Shown here one piece after another: positions 1-5,319 of a DNA stretch of 8,561 bases. Location: NCBI GenBank assembly GCA_022822685.1, contig JAJEAQ010000629.1, positions 1 to 8,561 of the forward strand, written 5' to 3'. Below the pieces are notes generated by a model. It was not told where the DNA came from and did no database searches. It saw only the letters and a program-made list of their open reading frames with translations. Within the stretch, counting starts at the first letter, position 1. Each line of letters opens with the position of its first letter. This DNA comes from Trichodesmium sp. jk18x7bins.61 (lineage in GTDB: Bacteria > Cyanobacteriota > Cyanobacteriia > Cyanobacteriales > Microcoleaceae). The translations under genes were made by a program, and so were the position numbers.

Positions 1-2
1 CC

Positions 3-71
3 TCGCCACATGAAAATGTTAACTGCTACTGGATTATGGAACTTCTACCTGATGGCAGCATAAATAATTAA
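3..71 (+). CDS. possible C-terminal end of a protein entering from the left (partial)
   Basis: An open frame runs from the window edge to a TAA at 69-71 and encodes about 22 residues ending MELLPDGSINN. The residue mix (W, Y, H, C, P-D-G) looks like ordinary protein, and the stop falls two bases before a hairpin with a T-rich tail, which is how a real gene end usually looks. I do not recognise the family from so short a tail. The other two forward frames also contain stops in this stretch, so this choice rests mainly on the neighbouring terminator. The call is tentative. Confidence 0.4.
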   Translation, partial: SPHENVNCYWIMELLPDGSINN

Positions 72-72
72 A

Positions 73-110
73 TCACTAACCTAGTAGTGAGTTTTCGTTT
101 TCCTTTTTTT
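73..110 (+). terminator. Rho-independent terminator-like hairpin
   Basis: TCACTA at 73-78 pairs with TAGTGA at 85-90 across a 6-base loop, followed by a T-rich tract at 91-110 that ends in seven T's. The stem is short and AT-rich, so strength is uncertain, but the position directly after the possible gene end at 71 fits a terminator for a rightward transcript. Confidence 0.5.
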
Positions 111-122
111 CTCTAACCTAAA

Positions 123-380
123 TTATTTCCCAACAACTCTAATCTCGACCCGTGATGATTGACCATTGGGGAAATATTTACCACTTTCATCTTGTATGGG
201 TTGATTTCCCCTAGTTATACCTGTCAGATTTAACTTTTCATGGAAAAAGACTTTCTTACCTTTTCTAGTTAATTTATGAGCTGTTTTATATTGACAATCT
301 TTACGACTTATAGCAATTTTGAGATGAATTCTACTTTCTCGTTTAGCTAGTTTATCTCTATATATCCTCTTTAAAAGTAC
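123..380 (-). pseudogene. tnpB: internal fragment of a TnpB-type (IS200/IS605 family) transposon nuclease
   Basis: The reverse strand is open for 85 codons between a stop at 381-383 and a stop at 123-125. It reads IYRDKLAKRESRIHLKI, then SRKDCQYKTAHKL, then LNLTGITRGNQPIQDESGKY and FPNGQSS. This basic helix followed by a RKDxxxK-type stretch and a 'LNLxGxTRxN...DExGKYxPNGQS' block matches the middle of cyanobacterial TnpB proteins as I recall them; in intact proteins I expect a segment like SGLNKSWxDAAFG next. Here the frame changes right after NGQSS and stops, so the remaining nuclease part and the zinc ribbon are absent. The N-terminal part is also missing: the frame runs into repeat copy 1 at about 368. 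It is therefore a dead fragment of a nuclease that cuts DNA guided by an omega RNA. The family call is from memory of motifs, not a search. Confidence 0.68.
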
Positions 381-550
381 CTATGATCAGCAGGTTTGAA
401 TATGGAGACCGAGAAGCGTCAAACATGCTTGTTGGTGGAATACGCTTCTAGCCTGCGTACCATGCAGAATAATAGAGCGGTAGACAAATACTAACCCAAA
501 GTCAACTTATCTTGACAAGCCCCAGGCATCTACAGGGTGGGGTCATCGAG
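368..550 (+). repeat. dispersed repeat, copy 1 (putative tnpB-element right end)
   Basis: This stretch aligns with the reverse complements of 3916-4149 and 6425-6659. Shared blocks in order are a GGTTTGAA-type block near 400, ACCATGCAGAAT near 460-472, GCGGTAGACA near 477-486, CTTATCTTGACAAGCCCC at about 506-523, and the end GGGGTCATCGA at 539-549. The end carries a hairpin: CCCCA 520-524 and TGGGG 538-542 around a 13-base loop. A hairpin just inside the terminus fits the right end and omega-RNA scaffold of IS200/IS605-type tnpB elements; that identity is inference. Its terminus lies 4 bases from the stop codon of the leftward gene at 554-952. It is oriented opposite to the adjacent tnpB fragment, so the two are probably from different insertions. 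Confidence 0.65.
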
Positions 551-553
551 CCG

Positions 554-952
554 CTATTTAGGTTTACAAACATTATAATCTTCATGGGACATGACCTTCT
601 GTGGTACAACAAAGGTTCCGTAATCTTGACAAATCATTCGATAGTTGCGGGTAACTGGTATACTGACAATGAAGCGATTGTGACGGAGTCGTTTACCTCC
701 AAATTCCCGATAGCTTTGATTATTATTTAACCCAGAAATAATTGTTCTAGCTTTAAGCACCACATAATCTGGTAGACCCCTCAAGTCTATCAGATCGTAA
801 TCAAATGAAGCTTCCCATTCTTGCTTTTTTTCTCGCTTTTCCGCTATTTCTTCGTCAACTCTTTGCTGTGCCATTTGCTCTTGTTCGCAGCGATGGCATT
901 TTCTCCCATATCCCTTATGGCCACACGGAAAAGTCCTTTTTCTTTTCGGCAT
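554..952 (-). CDS. small zinc-ribbon protein, DUF7682-type, with RelE/ParE-like C-terminal half
   Basis: This 132-residue protein starts at ATG 952. Its N-terminus has a compact zinc-binding motif, CGH at residues 10-12 and CHRC at 19-22, giving Cys10, Cys19 and Cys22 plus His12 or His20 as likely ligands. Residues 23-48 are a charged, probably helical linker. Residues 52-131 begin IDLRGLPDYVVLKARTII and continue through GGKRLRHNRF, IPVTRNYRMIC and SHEDYNVCKP. I recognise it as the small cyanobacterial zinc-binding family usually annotated DUF7682; no function is established. The C-terminal half resembles the size and basic, R-x-Y-R-rich core of RelE/ParE toxins, but this is only a resemblance and no antitoxin gene is adjacent. 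No clear Shine-Dalgarno site precedes the ATG. The stop codon is 4 bases from the end of repeat copy 1, and the upstream region is a 1.15-kb repeat-rich stretch. Confidence 0.82.
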   Translation of the reverse strand: MPKRKRTFPCGHKGYGRKCHRCEQEQMAQQRVDEEIAEKREKKQEWEASFDYDLIDLRGLPDYVVLKARTIISGLNNNQSYREFGGKRLRHNRFIVSIPVTRNYRMICQDYGTFVVPQKVMSHEDYNVCKPK

Positions 953-978
953 AAAACAGCAAAGTTAGTGTTCACCAG

Positions 979-1007
979 GTTCTTTTAGTTTTAATCATCA
1001 TTTCAAA
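979..1007 (+). repeat. 29-base direct repeat, copy 1
   Basis: The 29 bases here match 1175-1203 at 27 positions. The pair flanks about 167 bases that include the perfect hairpin at 1065-1094. Copy 1 lies 27 bases upstream of the start codon of the leftward gene at 554-952, so the duplication may have copied part of that gene's leader. Confidence 0.85.
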
Positions 1008-1064
1008 GTACTTAGGTAGTGTGGAAACTTCAGTTTGAAGTTTGAACTTAATCCTCCACCCAGT

Positions 1065-1094
1065 CCCCATCTAAATTATAAATTTTAGATGGGG
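1065..1094. repeat. perfect 11-bp hairpin followed by GTCAAC
   Basis: CCCCATCTAAA at 1065-1075 pairs exactly with TTTAGATGGGG at 1084-1094 around an 8-base loop. The sequence continues GTCAAC, resembling the GGGGTCATTGAC terminus of the three-copy repeat, so it may be another element right end. There is no T-tract on the forward side, so a simple terminator is less likely. Confidence 0.6.
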
Positions 1095-1174
1095 TCAACA
1101 GGAGTGATGATTACTGTGGTATTATAATAACTAGGGTACGGCAAAAGCTCATAATAAAAGTCTTTACAATCACT

Positions 1175-1203
1175 GTTCTTTCAGTTTTTATCATCATTTC
1201 AAA
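1175..1203 (+). repeat. 29-base direct repeat, copy 2
   Basis: Partner of 979-1007 with two mismatches. The segment between the copies could be a small insertion or the product of a local duplication; the sequence alone does not decide. Confidence 0.85.
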
Positions 1204-1414
1204 CATGAGGCCAAAGTTACCCCAGTTAGGGGCTTTGATTGGGAGAGTAATCCCCCACCCTTTAAGGGGACGGCGACTGAAGTCGCGGGGTCGCTTTTCA
1301 TCCCGTAGCTGGAGGCCTAGCCTGCCGTAAGGTAAAGCTGACCGGTTTCTTTGTGGACCGAGATCGAAGGCCGAATTTATAGGGCACTTATCCTGAAGGT
1401 TGATCAGTCATCAC

Positions 1415-1434
1415 TTAACTGTTAACTGTTAACT
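1415..1434. repeat. short tandem repeat, about three TTAACTG units
   Basis: The heptamer TTAACTG occurs twice and is followed by TTAACT. A second array of the same unit lies at 1891-1906. Heptameric short tandem repeats (STRR) are well known in cyanobacterial intergenic DNA. Confidence 0.75.
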
Positions 1435-1512
1435 AACTATTTCAACTAGGGTTCCGTGACCACCCACTATATTTAACTTAGCAGGCGCTCGGTCTCGCGC
1501 TCTCCCATCTCA

Positions 1513-1529
1513 GGGAGCGTCGGGCTCCC
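1513..1529. repeat. GGGAGC/GCTCCC hairpin followed by GTGTCA
   Basis: GGGAGC at 1513-1518 pairs with GCTCCC at 1524-1529 around a 5-base loop. The following GTGTCA is similar to the ends of the other hairpin elements in this region, which suggests another IS200/IS605-type end. No T-tract follows. Confidence 0.45.
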
Positions 1530-1617
1530 GTGTCATGGTTATGTTTTTGGACACCTCTACAAACAAAATGCACGCATCCCTTGACAAACAGGAAGTATTA
1601 TGCTACAAAAAGGTGAC

Positions 1618-1811
1618 TAGACAGGAGGAGGACATCACCAGGAGTCTAAACCGCAATCGATAATATTTCGGTTGAGCCTGTCGCCGACATGAAAGAAGAA
1701 TCCTGGGGTGCTCGCGATACTGCTGACGCAACGCTCCGGGTTTAATGTCGGCAATAGCCGAAACGCTCCGGGTCACGGAGTTCTATAGTACAAGGTTGGG
1801 AGTATGTCAAA
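1618..1811 (+). mobile_element. putative tnpB-element right end (omega-RNA-like region), solo
   Basis: Two blocks match the region upstream of cpeA read on the reverse strand. A block at about 1627-1653 (GAGGACATCACCAGGAGTC...AACCGC) corresponds to GAAGACATCACCTGAAGTC...AACCGC there, and GTTGGGAGTATGTCAAA at 1795-1811 is identical. Between them lie a TGTCG/CGACA stem near 1679-1689, a TCGGC/GCCGA hairpin at 1748-1761, and a 12-base duplication AACGCTCCGGGT (1730-1741 and 1762-1773). A structured region ending GGGAGTATGTCAA is, from memory, typical of right ends of cyanobacterial IS200/IS605-type elements, whose omega RNA is copied from this end. No tnpB gene lies immediately to the left, so this is a solo or heavily deleted end. 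Confidence 0.6.
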
Positions 1812-1853
1812 AAATTAGTGGTTTGCTTTTCGGCATCTCCCCGCATTAAAGGT

Positions 1854-1874
1854 GGTGGGTTTGAGTACCCCACC
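1854..1874. repeat. GGTGGG/CCCACC hairpin
   Basis: GGTGGG at 1854-1859 pairs with CCCACC at 1869-1874. It has no T-tract in either direction, so it is recorded as structure only. Confidence 0.45.
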
Positions 1875-1890
1875 ATAAAACTGATAACTT

Positions 1891-1906
1891 TTAACTGTTA
1901 ACTGTT
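1891..1906. repeat. short tandem repeat, TTAACTG units
   Basis: Two TTAACTG units followed by TT, the same unit as at 1415-1434. Confidence 0.7.
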
Positions 1907-2101
1907 TCAAGGTTTGTCAGGACCTTGAACTCCTACCAAACCCTTTCCTTCGTAAACGACAGGGCTTGTACCCAAAAGGAGAAAGGGATAATGGAAAACC
2001 CTTCGGCTTTACCTGCCTTATACGTTCCGAAGGCTTCTGCCTTTGGTCATAGTTAATTATATGGTCGTTGGTTCATCGATCGCCTGCTCACTAATAGGCC
2101 A

Positions 2102-3766
2102 TTGGCTTTGCTAAGATCAGTGCTATTTTCTTCTACTAAACTACGTTTTGGCTATATTTTGCTCTTGGTTTTTAGCCTGACTGCTTGTTTAAATAGACAG
2201 GATTCTCCTCAGCAATTAGTTCCTGATATATCCCCATTACCACAAGACTCTTTAATTGAAGCTTACTTCAATCAATCCAATGCTTCCAGCTATTCTGAGT
2301 CTGCTCGCCAACAAACCCGACTAGGAGATAATCTGGAAAAAGTAATTGTTGATACTATTGCTAATGCAACTACTAGTATAGATTTGGCAGTTCAAGAGTT
2401 ACGTTTACCTGGTATTGCTCAAGCTTTGGTTGAACGTTACCAAGCAGGGGTAAAGGTGCGAGTGATTATTGAAAATACTTACAACCATTCCTGGGGAAGT
2501 TTAACAGAATCTGAGGTAGTTAAACTCTCTCAACGGGAGCGCGATCGCTATGATGAATTTGTTCATCTTGTCGATACTAATTTGGATGGTGATATTAGTC
2601 AAGATGAAATTAATCTTAGAGATGCTCTTTTAATTTTAAGTAACGCAGGAGTTCCCTTAATTGATGATACTGCTGATGGTTCTAGAGGTAGTGGCCTTAT
2701 GCACCACAAATTTCTGGTCGTGGACGGTAAAACTATTATCGTGACTTCAGCTAATTTTACTATCAGTGGTATTCATGGGGATTTTTCAGAACCTGTGAGC
2801 CGAGGAAATGCTAATAATCTTTTGAAAATAAAAAGTTGGGAATTTGCCCAACTATTCACAGAAGAATTTAATTTGATGTGGGGAGATGGGCCAAAGGGCC
2901 AACAAGATAGTAAATTTGGCCTCAAAAAACCATTTAGACCAGCGAGACAAATATTTATTGGTGAGACAAAAGTTACAGTACAGTTTTCTCCTACTTCTAA
3001 GACTCAATCTTGGCAACAAAGTGTGAATGGATTGATTAATAAAACATTAGAAACAGCACAAAAATCTATTCATTTCTCTCTCTTCGTTTTTTCATCACAA
3101 TCATTAGTTAATACCCTAGAGAATCAATCTCTAAAAGGAGTTGTAATTCAAGGTTTAATTGACCCTAGTTTTGCATATCGCTACTATAGTGAAGGGTTAG
3201 ATATGATGGGAATTGCTGTTGCTAACAAATGTAAATATGAACCTGATAATCGTCCTTGGCAAAAGCCAATTTCTACAGTGGGAGTACCAAATTTACCTCC
3301 TGGCGATCGCCTACATCACAAGTTTGGAATTATTGATAATTCAATTGTAATTACTGGTTCCCACAATTGGACAGCAGCAGCTAATAACAACAATGATGAA
3401 ACCTTATTGGTAATTGCGAATTCTCAAGTAGCAGCTCATTTTAGCCGTGAATTTCAAAGATTATATCAAAAAGCTACTCTAGGTATACCATCCTCAGTGA
3501 TAAAAAAAGCTGAGAAACAACACAAAGAATGTGGCGAGCAGTTAATAGAAACTAAAATTTCAGCCATAGATACTAACAGTAAAATCAATCTAAATACTGC
3601 TACTACTGAAGAATTAGAAACACTACCTGGTGTCGGACCAAAATTAGCACAGCGGATTATTGAAGCTAGACAAAATAAACCTTTGACATCCTTAGCAGAC
3701 CTAGATAGAGTTTCTGGAATTGGGCAAAAAATGTTAGAAAAGTTAAGCGATCGAGTAACTTGGTAA
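2102..3766 (+). CDS. lipoprotein phospholipase-D-like (HKD) nuclease/lipase with EF-hand loop and ComEA-type helix-hairpin-helix tail
   Basis: The N-terminus (residues 14-29) is a lipoprotein signal: Lys13 and Arg15, a hydrophobic run, and the lipobox LTAC with Cys29. The protein should therefore be lipid-anchored on the outer face of a membrane. Two PLD catalytic motifs follow: HHKFLVVD (His201, Lys203, Asp208) with TSAN at 215-218, and HHKFGIID (His405, Lys407, Asp412) with GSHN at 419-422. Both HxK(x4)D motifs are intact; the first GSxN has Thr for Gly. Inside the first half is a perfect 12-residue EF-hand loop, DTNLDGDISQDE (158-169), a likely calcium site. Residues 495-554 (INLNTATTEELETLPGVGPK...) are a ComEA-type DNA-binding helix-hairpin-helix domain. 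The combination suggests a calcium-responsive nuclease acting on DNA outside the cytoplasm, though lipid cleavage cannot be excluded. The start is TTG at 2102 or GTG at 2120; both keep the signal peptide and neither has a strong ribosome site. Confidence 0.9.
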   Translation: MALLRSVLFSSTKLRFGYILLLVFSLTACLNRQDSPQQLVPDISPLPQDSLIEAYFNQSNASSYSESARQQTRLGDNLEKVIVDTIANATTSIDLAVQELRLPGIAQALVERYQAGVKVRVIIENTYNHSWGSLTESEVVKLSQRERDRYDEFVHLVDTNLDGDISQDEINLRDALLILSNAGVPLIDDTADGSRGSGLMHHKFLVVDGKTIIVTSANFTISGIHGDFSEPVSRGNANNLLKIKSWEFAQLFTEEFNLMWGDGPKGQQDSKFGLKKPFRPARQIFIGETKVTVQFSPTSKTQSWQQSVNGLINKTLETAQKSIHFSLFVFSSQSLVNTLENQSLKGVVIQGLIDPSFAYRYYSEGLDMMGIAVANKCKYEPDNRPWQKPISTVGVPNLPPGDRLHHKFGIIDNSIVITGSHNWTAAANNNNDETLLVIANSQVAAHFSREFQRLYQKATLGIPSSVIKKAEKQHKECGEQLIETKISAIDTNSKINLNTATTEELETLPGVGPKLAQRIIEARQNKPLTSLADLDRVSGIGQKMLEKLSDRVTW

Positions 3767-3812
3767 TCATTGACGATTTCCCAAATTCAAGTCATAGGGA
3801 GTAGTCAATGAT
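3766..3812. repeat. inverted repeat just past the PLD gene
   Basis: ATCATTGAC at 3766-3774 and GTCAATGAT at 3804-3812 are exact inverted repeats 29 bases apart. GTCAATGA is also the terminal sequence of repeat copy B (6425-6432). There is no T-tract, so a terminator role is doubtful. Confidence 0.55.
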
Positions 3813-3915
3813 AGTAGATTGATCGGATCAGAGTTAAAATTATGTTGATATATACATACTTAACTTAAGGTAGAGCCATTTAGTGGCCAAAACTTGACTC
3901 AAATGTCAAATTTGC

Positions 3916-4149
3916 GTCGATGGCCCCATCAGTCTATACGGTGGGGCTTGTAAAGATAAGTTTTACTTTTCGCAAGCATGTGTCTACCGCATGAGATTCT
4001 GCATGTTACGAACAGCAAGGGTGTTTCCCTAGCTATGGTCTATCTTCAAACCCTATTACGGTGCTTTAAGAAAGGACATCTTTGTAGAATTGGCGGCAGC
4101 GTGGACTAATAACTTGACACATCGGATTATCTCCATGATTCGTGTTTTA
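3916..4149 (-). repeat. dispersed repeat, copy A (putative tnpB-element right end)
   Basis: On the reverse strand this aligns with copy B and copy 1: AATCATGGAGAT, then ACAAAGATGTCCTTT, a GGTTTGAAGATAG block, ACATGCAGAATC, GCGGTAGACA, CTTATCTTTACAAGCCCC, and the end GGGGCCATCGAC. The hairpin is GCCCCA at 3923-3928 with TGGGGC at 3942-3947, again with 13 bases between CCCCA and TGGGG. The hairpin end faces the 3' end of the upstream PLD gene, 150 bases away. Reading frames inside are broken by stops. Confidence 0.65.
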
Positions 4150-4157
4150 AGACAAAA

Positions 4158-4217
4158 TTAGACACCCGCAATTCCTCTCCAACGCGAGTGACGGATGGGG
4201 AATCGGAGCGAGGGGTG
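4158..4217. repeat. imperfect long inverted repeat upstream of the MBL gene
   Basis: ACACCC near 4161 pairs with GGGTGT near 4214-4219, with interrupted internal pairing (ATTCC with GGAAT). On the reverse strand the structure ends GCGGGTGTCTAA, reminiscent of the GGGAGTATGTCAA ends seen elsewhere, so it may be another element end abutting copy A. It could also form a structured leader of the downstream gene. Confidence 0.35.
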
Positions 4218-4254
4218 TTGATGGAATCACTCAAGAAATTCTACAATAAAGCTC

Positions 4255-5229
4255 ATGGCGGTTAAACAAAATCAATTTACAGTTCTATTTTGGGGCGTAA
4301 GAGGAAGTATTGCCTCCCCTGGTGCAGAAACAGTCAGGTATGGAGGTAATACACCTTGTTTAGAAATGCGAGTTGGTGGGCAGCGCCTGATTTTTGATGG
4401 TGGTACTGGCCTGCGAGTTCTAGGCCAATCCCTTTTATCTCAAATGCCAATAGATGCCCATATGTTCTTTACTCATACCCACTGGGATCATATTCAAGGC
4501 TTTCCCTTTTTTTCCCCTGCTTTTATCAAAAAAAATCGTTTTTGTATCTATGGAGTAGTTACTCCTAACGGAGCGACTATTCAACAAAGACTTAATGACC
4601 AGATGCTTAACCCTAATTTTCCGGTTCCTTTACAAATTATGGGAGCTGAACTCAAATTTTTTGATCTCGAAGTTGGGCAGCCAGTTGAAATTGGTGATGT
4701 ACTGGTAGAAAACGCTTTGCTTAACCATCCAGGAGAAGCAGTAGGGTATCGTGTCAATTGGCAAGGGCATGCTGCGGCTTATGTTTCTGACACAGAACAT
4801 TTCCCCGATCGCCTAGATGAAAATGTTTTATTCTTGGCTCGTCAGGCAGATGTTTTAATCTACGACGCTACCTATACAGATGAGGAATATTACTCAGAAA
4901 AGTCTAGTAAAGTAGGATGGGGACATTCAACTTGGCAGGAAGCTGTGAAAATTGCCAAAGCAGCTCAAGTAAAAAAATTGGTAATTTTTCATCATGAGCC
5001 CTTACATAATGATGATTTCCTAGATCAAGTGGGAGAGCAAGTAGCTGAGAAATTTCCTAATAGTTTGATGGCAAGAGAAGGCTTGTCAATTCAGTTAATT
5101 TCTCCTAGTAATACTGAAGCAGATAATTCAGTATTAGACAATGCAAAAGAAACTAAAACTTCGGCTGAAAATGCTCAGGAAGATAATTCAGTATTAGACA
5201 ATGCAAAAGAAAGTAAAATTTCGGTTTAA
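4255..5229 (+). CDS. MBL-fold (metallo-beta-lactamase superfamily) metal-dependent hydrolase
   Basis: A 324-residue protein. The metal-binding signature THTHWDH gives His74, His76, Asp78 and His79; further probable ligands are His158 in NHPGEAVGYR, Asp179 in SDTEH, and His246 or His247 in FHHEPLH. The N-terminal strand FWGVRGSIASPG and the (GGNTPCLEM) block are typical of the cyanobacterial MBL hydrolases related to PhnP and RNase Z-like phosphodiesterases; the substrate is unknown. No signal peptide is visible, so it is likely cytoplasmic. The catalytic fold ends near residue 283. Residues 286-324 form an acidic tail made of two 20-residue units sharing DNSVLDNAKE. No strong ribosome-binding site precedes ATG 4255. 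The ribF start lies 90 bases downstream on the same strand, so cotranscription is possible. Confidence 0.9.
   Translation: MAVKQNQFTVLFWGVRGSIASPGAETVRYGGNTPCLEMRVGGQRLIFDGGTGLRVLGQSLLSQMPIDAHMFFTHTHWDHIQGFPFFSPAFIKKNRFCIYGVVTPNGATIQQRLNDQMLNPNFPVPLQIMGAELKFFDLEVGQPVEIGDVLVENALLNHPGEAVGYRVNWQGHAAAYVSDTEHFPDRLDENVLFLARQADVLIYDATYTDEEYYSEKSSKVGWGHSTWQEAVKIAKAAQVKKLVIFHHEPLHNDDFLDQVGEQVAEKFPNSLMAREGLSIQLISPSNTEADNSVLDNAKETKTSAENAQEDNSVLDNAKESKISV
5111..5224 (+). repeat. 60-base-period tandem duplication in the tail of the MBL gene
   Basis: Bases 5121-5164 recur at 5181-5224 with two mismatches, an exact 60-base offset that keeps the reading frame (20 residues). Upstream bases 5111-5120 and 5171-5180 are weakly similar too, so the full unit is about 60 bases. 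The high identity suggests a recent duplication. Confidence 0.9.
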
Positions 5230-5319
5230 TGTTAATTTGGTGAGTAAAATAACAGAAAATTTAGACAAAGAATACTAAACGTAGGTAGTGATTTACTAAA
5301 TTAATAAAAAATATAAGGT

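Larger units (their letters stand above)
953..2101. other. gene-poor, hairpin- and repeat-rich intergenic region
   Basis: About 1.15 kb with no convincing gene on either strand. It holds a 29-base direct repeat (979-1007 and 1175-1203), a perfect 11-bp hairpin (1065-1094), a GCGACT/AGTCGC hairpin (1273-1286), TTAACTG short repeats (1415-1434, 1891-1906), a GGGAGC/GCTCCC hairpin (1513-1529), a putative element right end (1618-1811), a GGTGGG/CCCACC hairpin (1854-1874) and a small palindrome AAGGC-TTCT-GCCTT (2030-2043). Several hairpins are followed by GTCA- or TGTCA-type endings, suggesting accumulated IS200/IS605-type ends. Confidence 0.7.

Noticed and set aside
512..730. 72-codon forward frame
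   Set aside because: It overlaps the DUF7682-type gene on the other strand and the end of repeat copy 1; the residues show no family signal.
1569..1661. About 29-codon forward frame ending near the putative element end at 1618-1811
   Set aside because: It could be a decayed tnpB C-terminus, but it shares only the EDIT residues with the frame upstream of cpeA; too little to call.
1415..1906. TTAACTG repeats considered as a CRISPR array
   Set aside because: The units are tandem heptamers without spacers of regular length, and there are no cas genes.
1991..2056. 21-codon frame starting ATG 1991, with AAGGAG upstream
   Set aside because: The spacing to the purine-rich site is long, the frame is very short, and it contains a palindrome; leader-peptide status cannot be supported.
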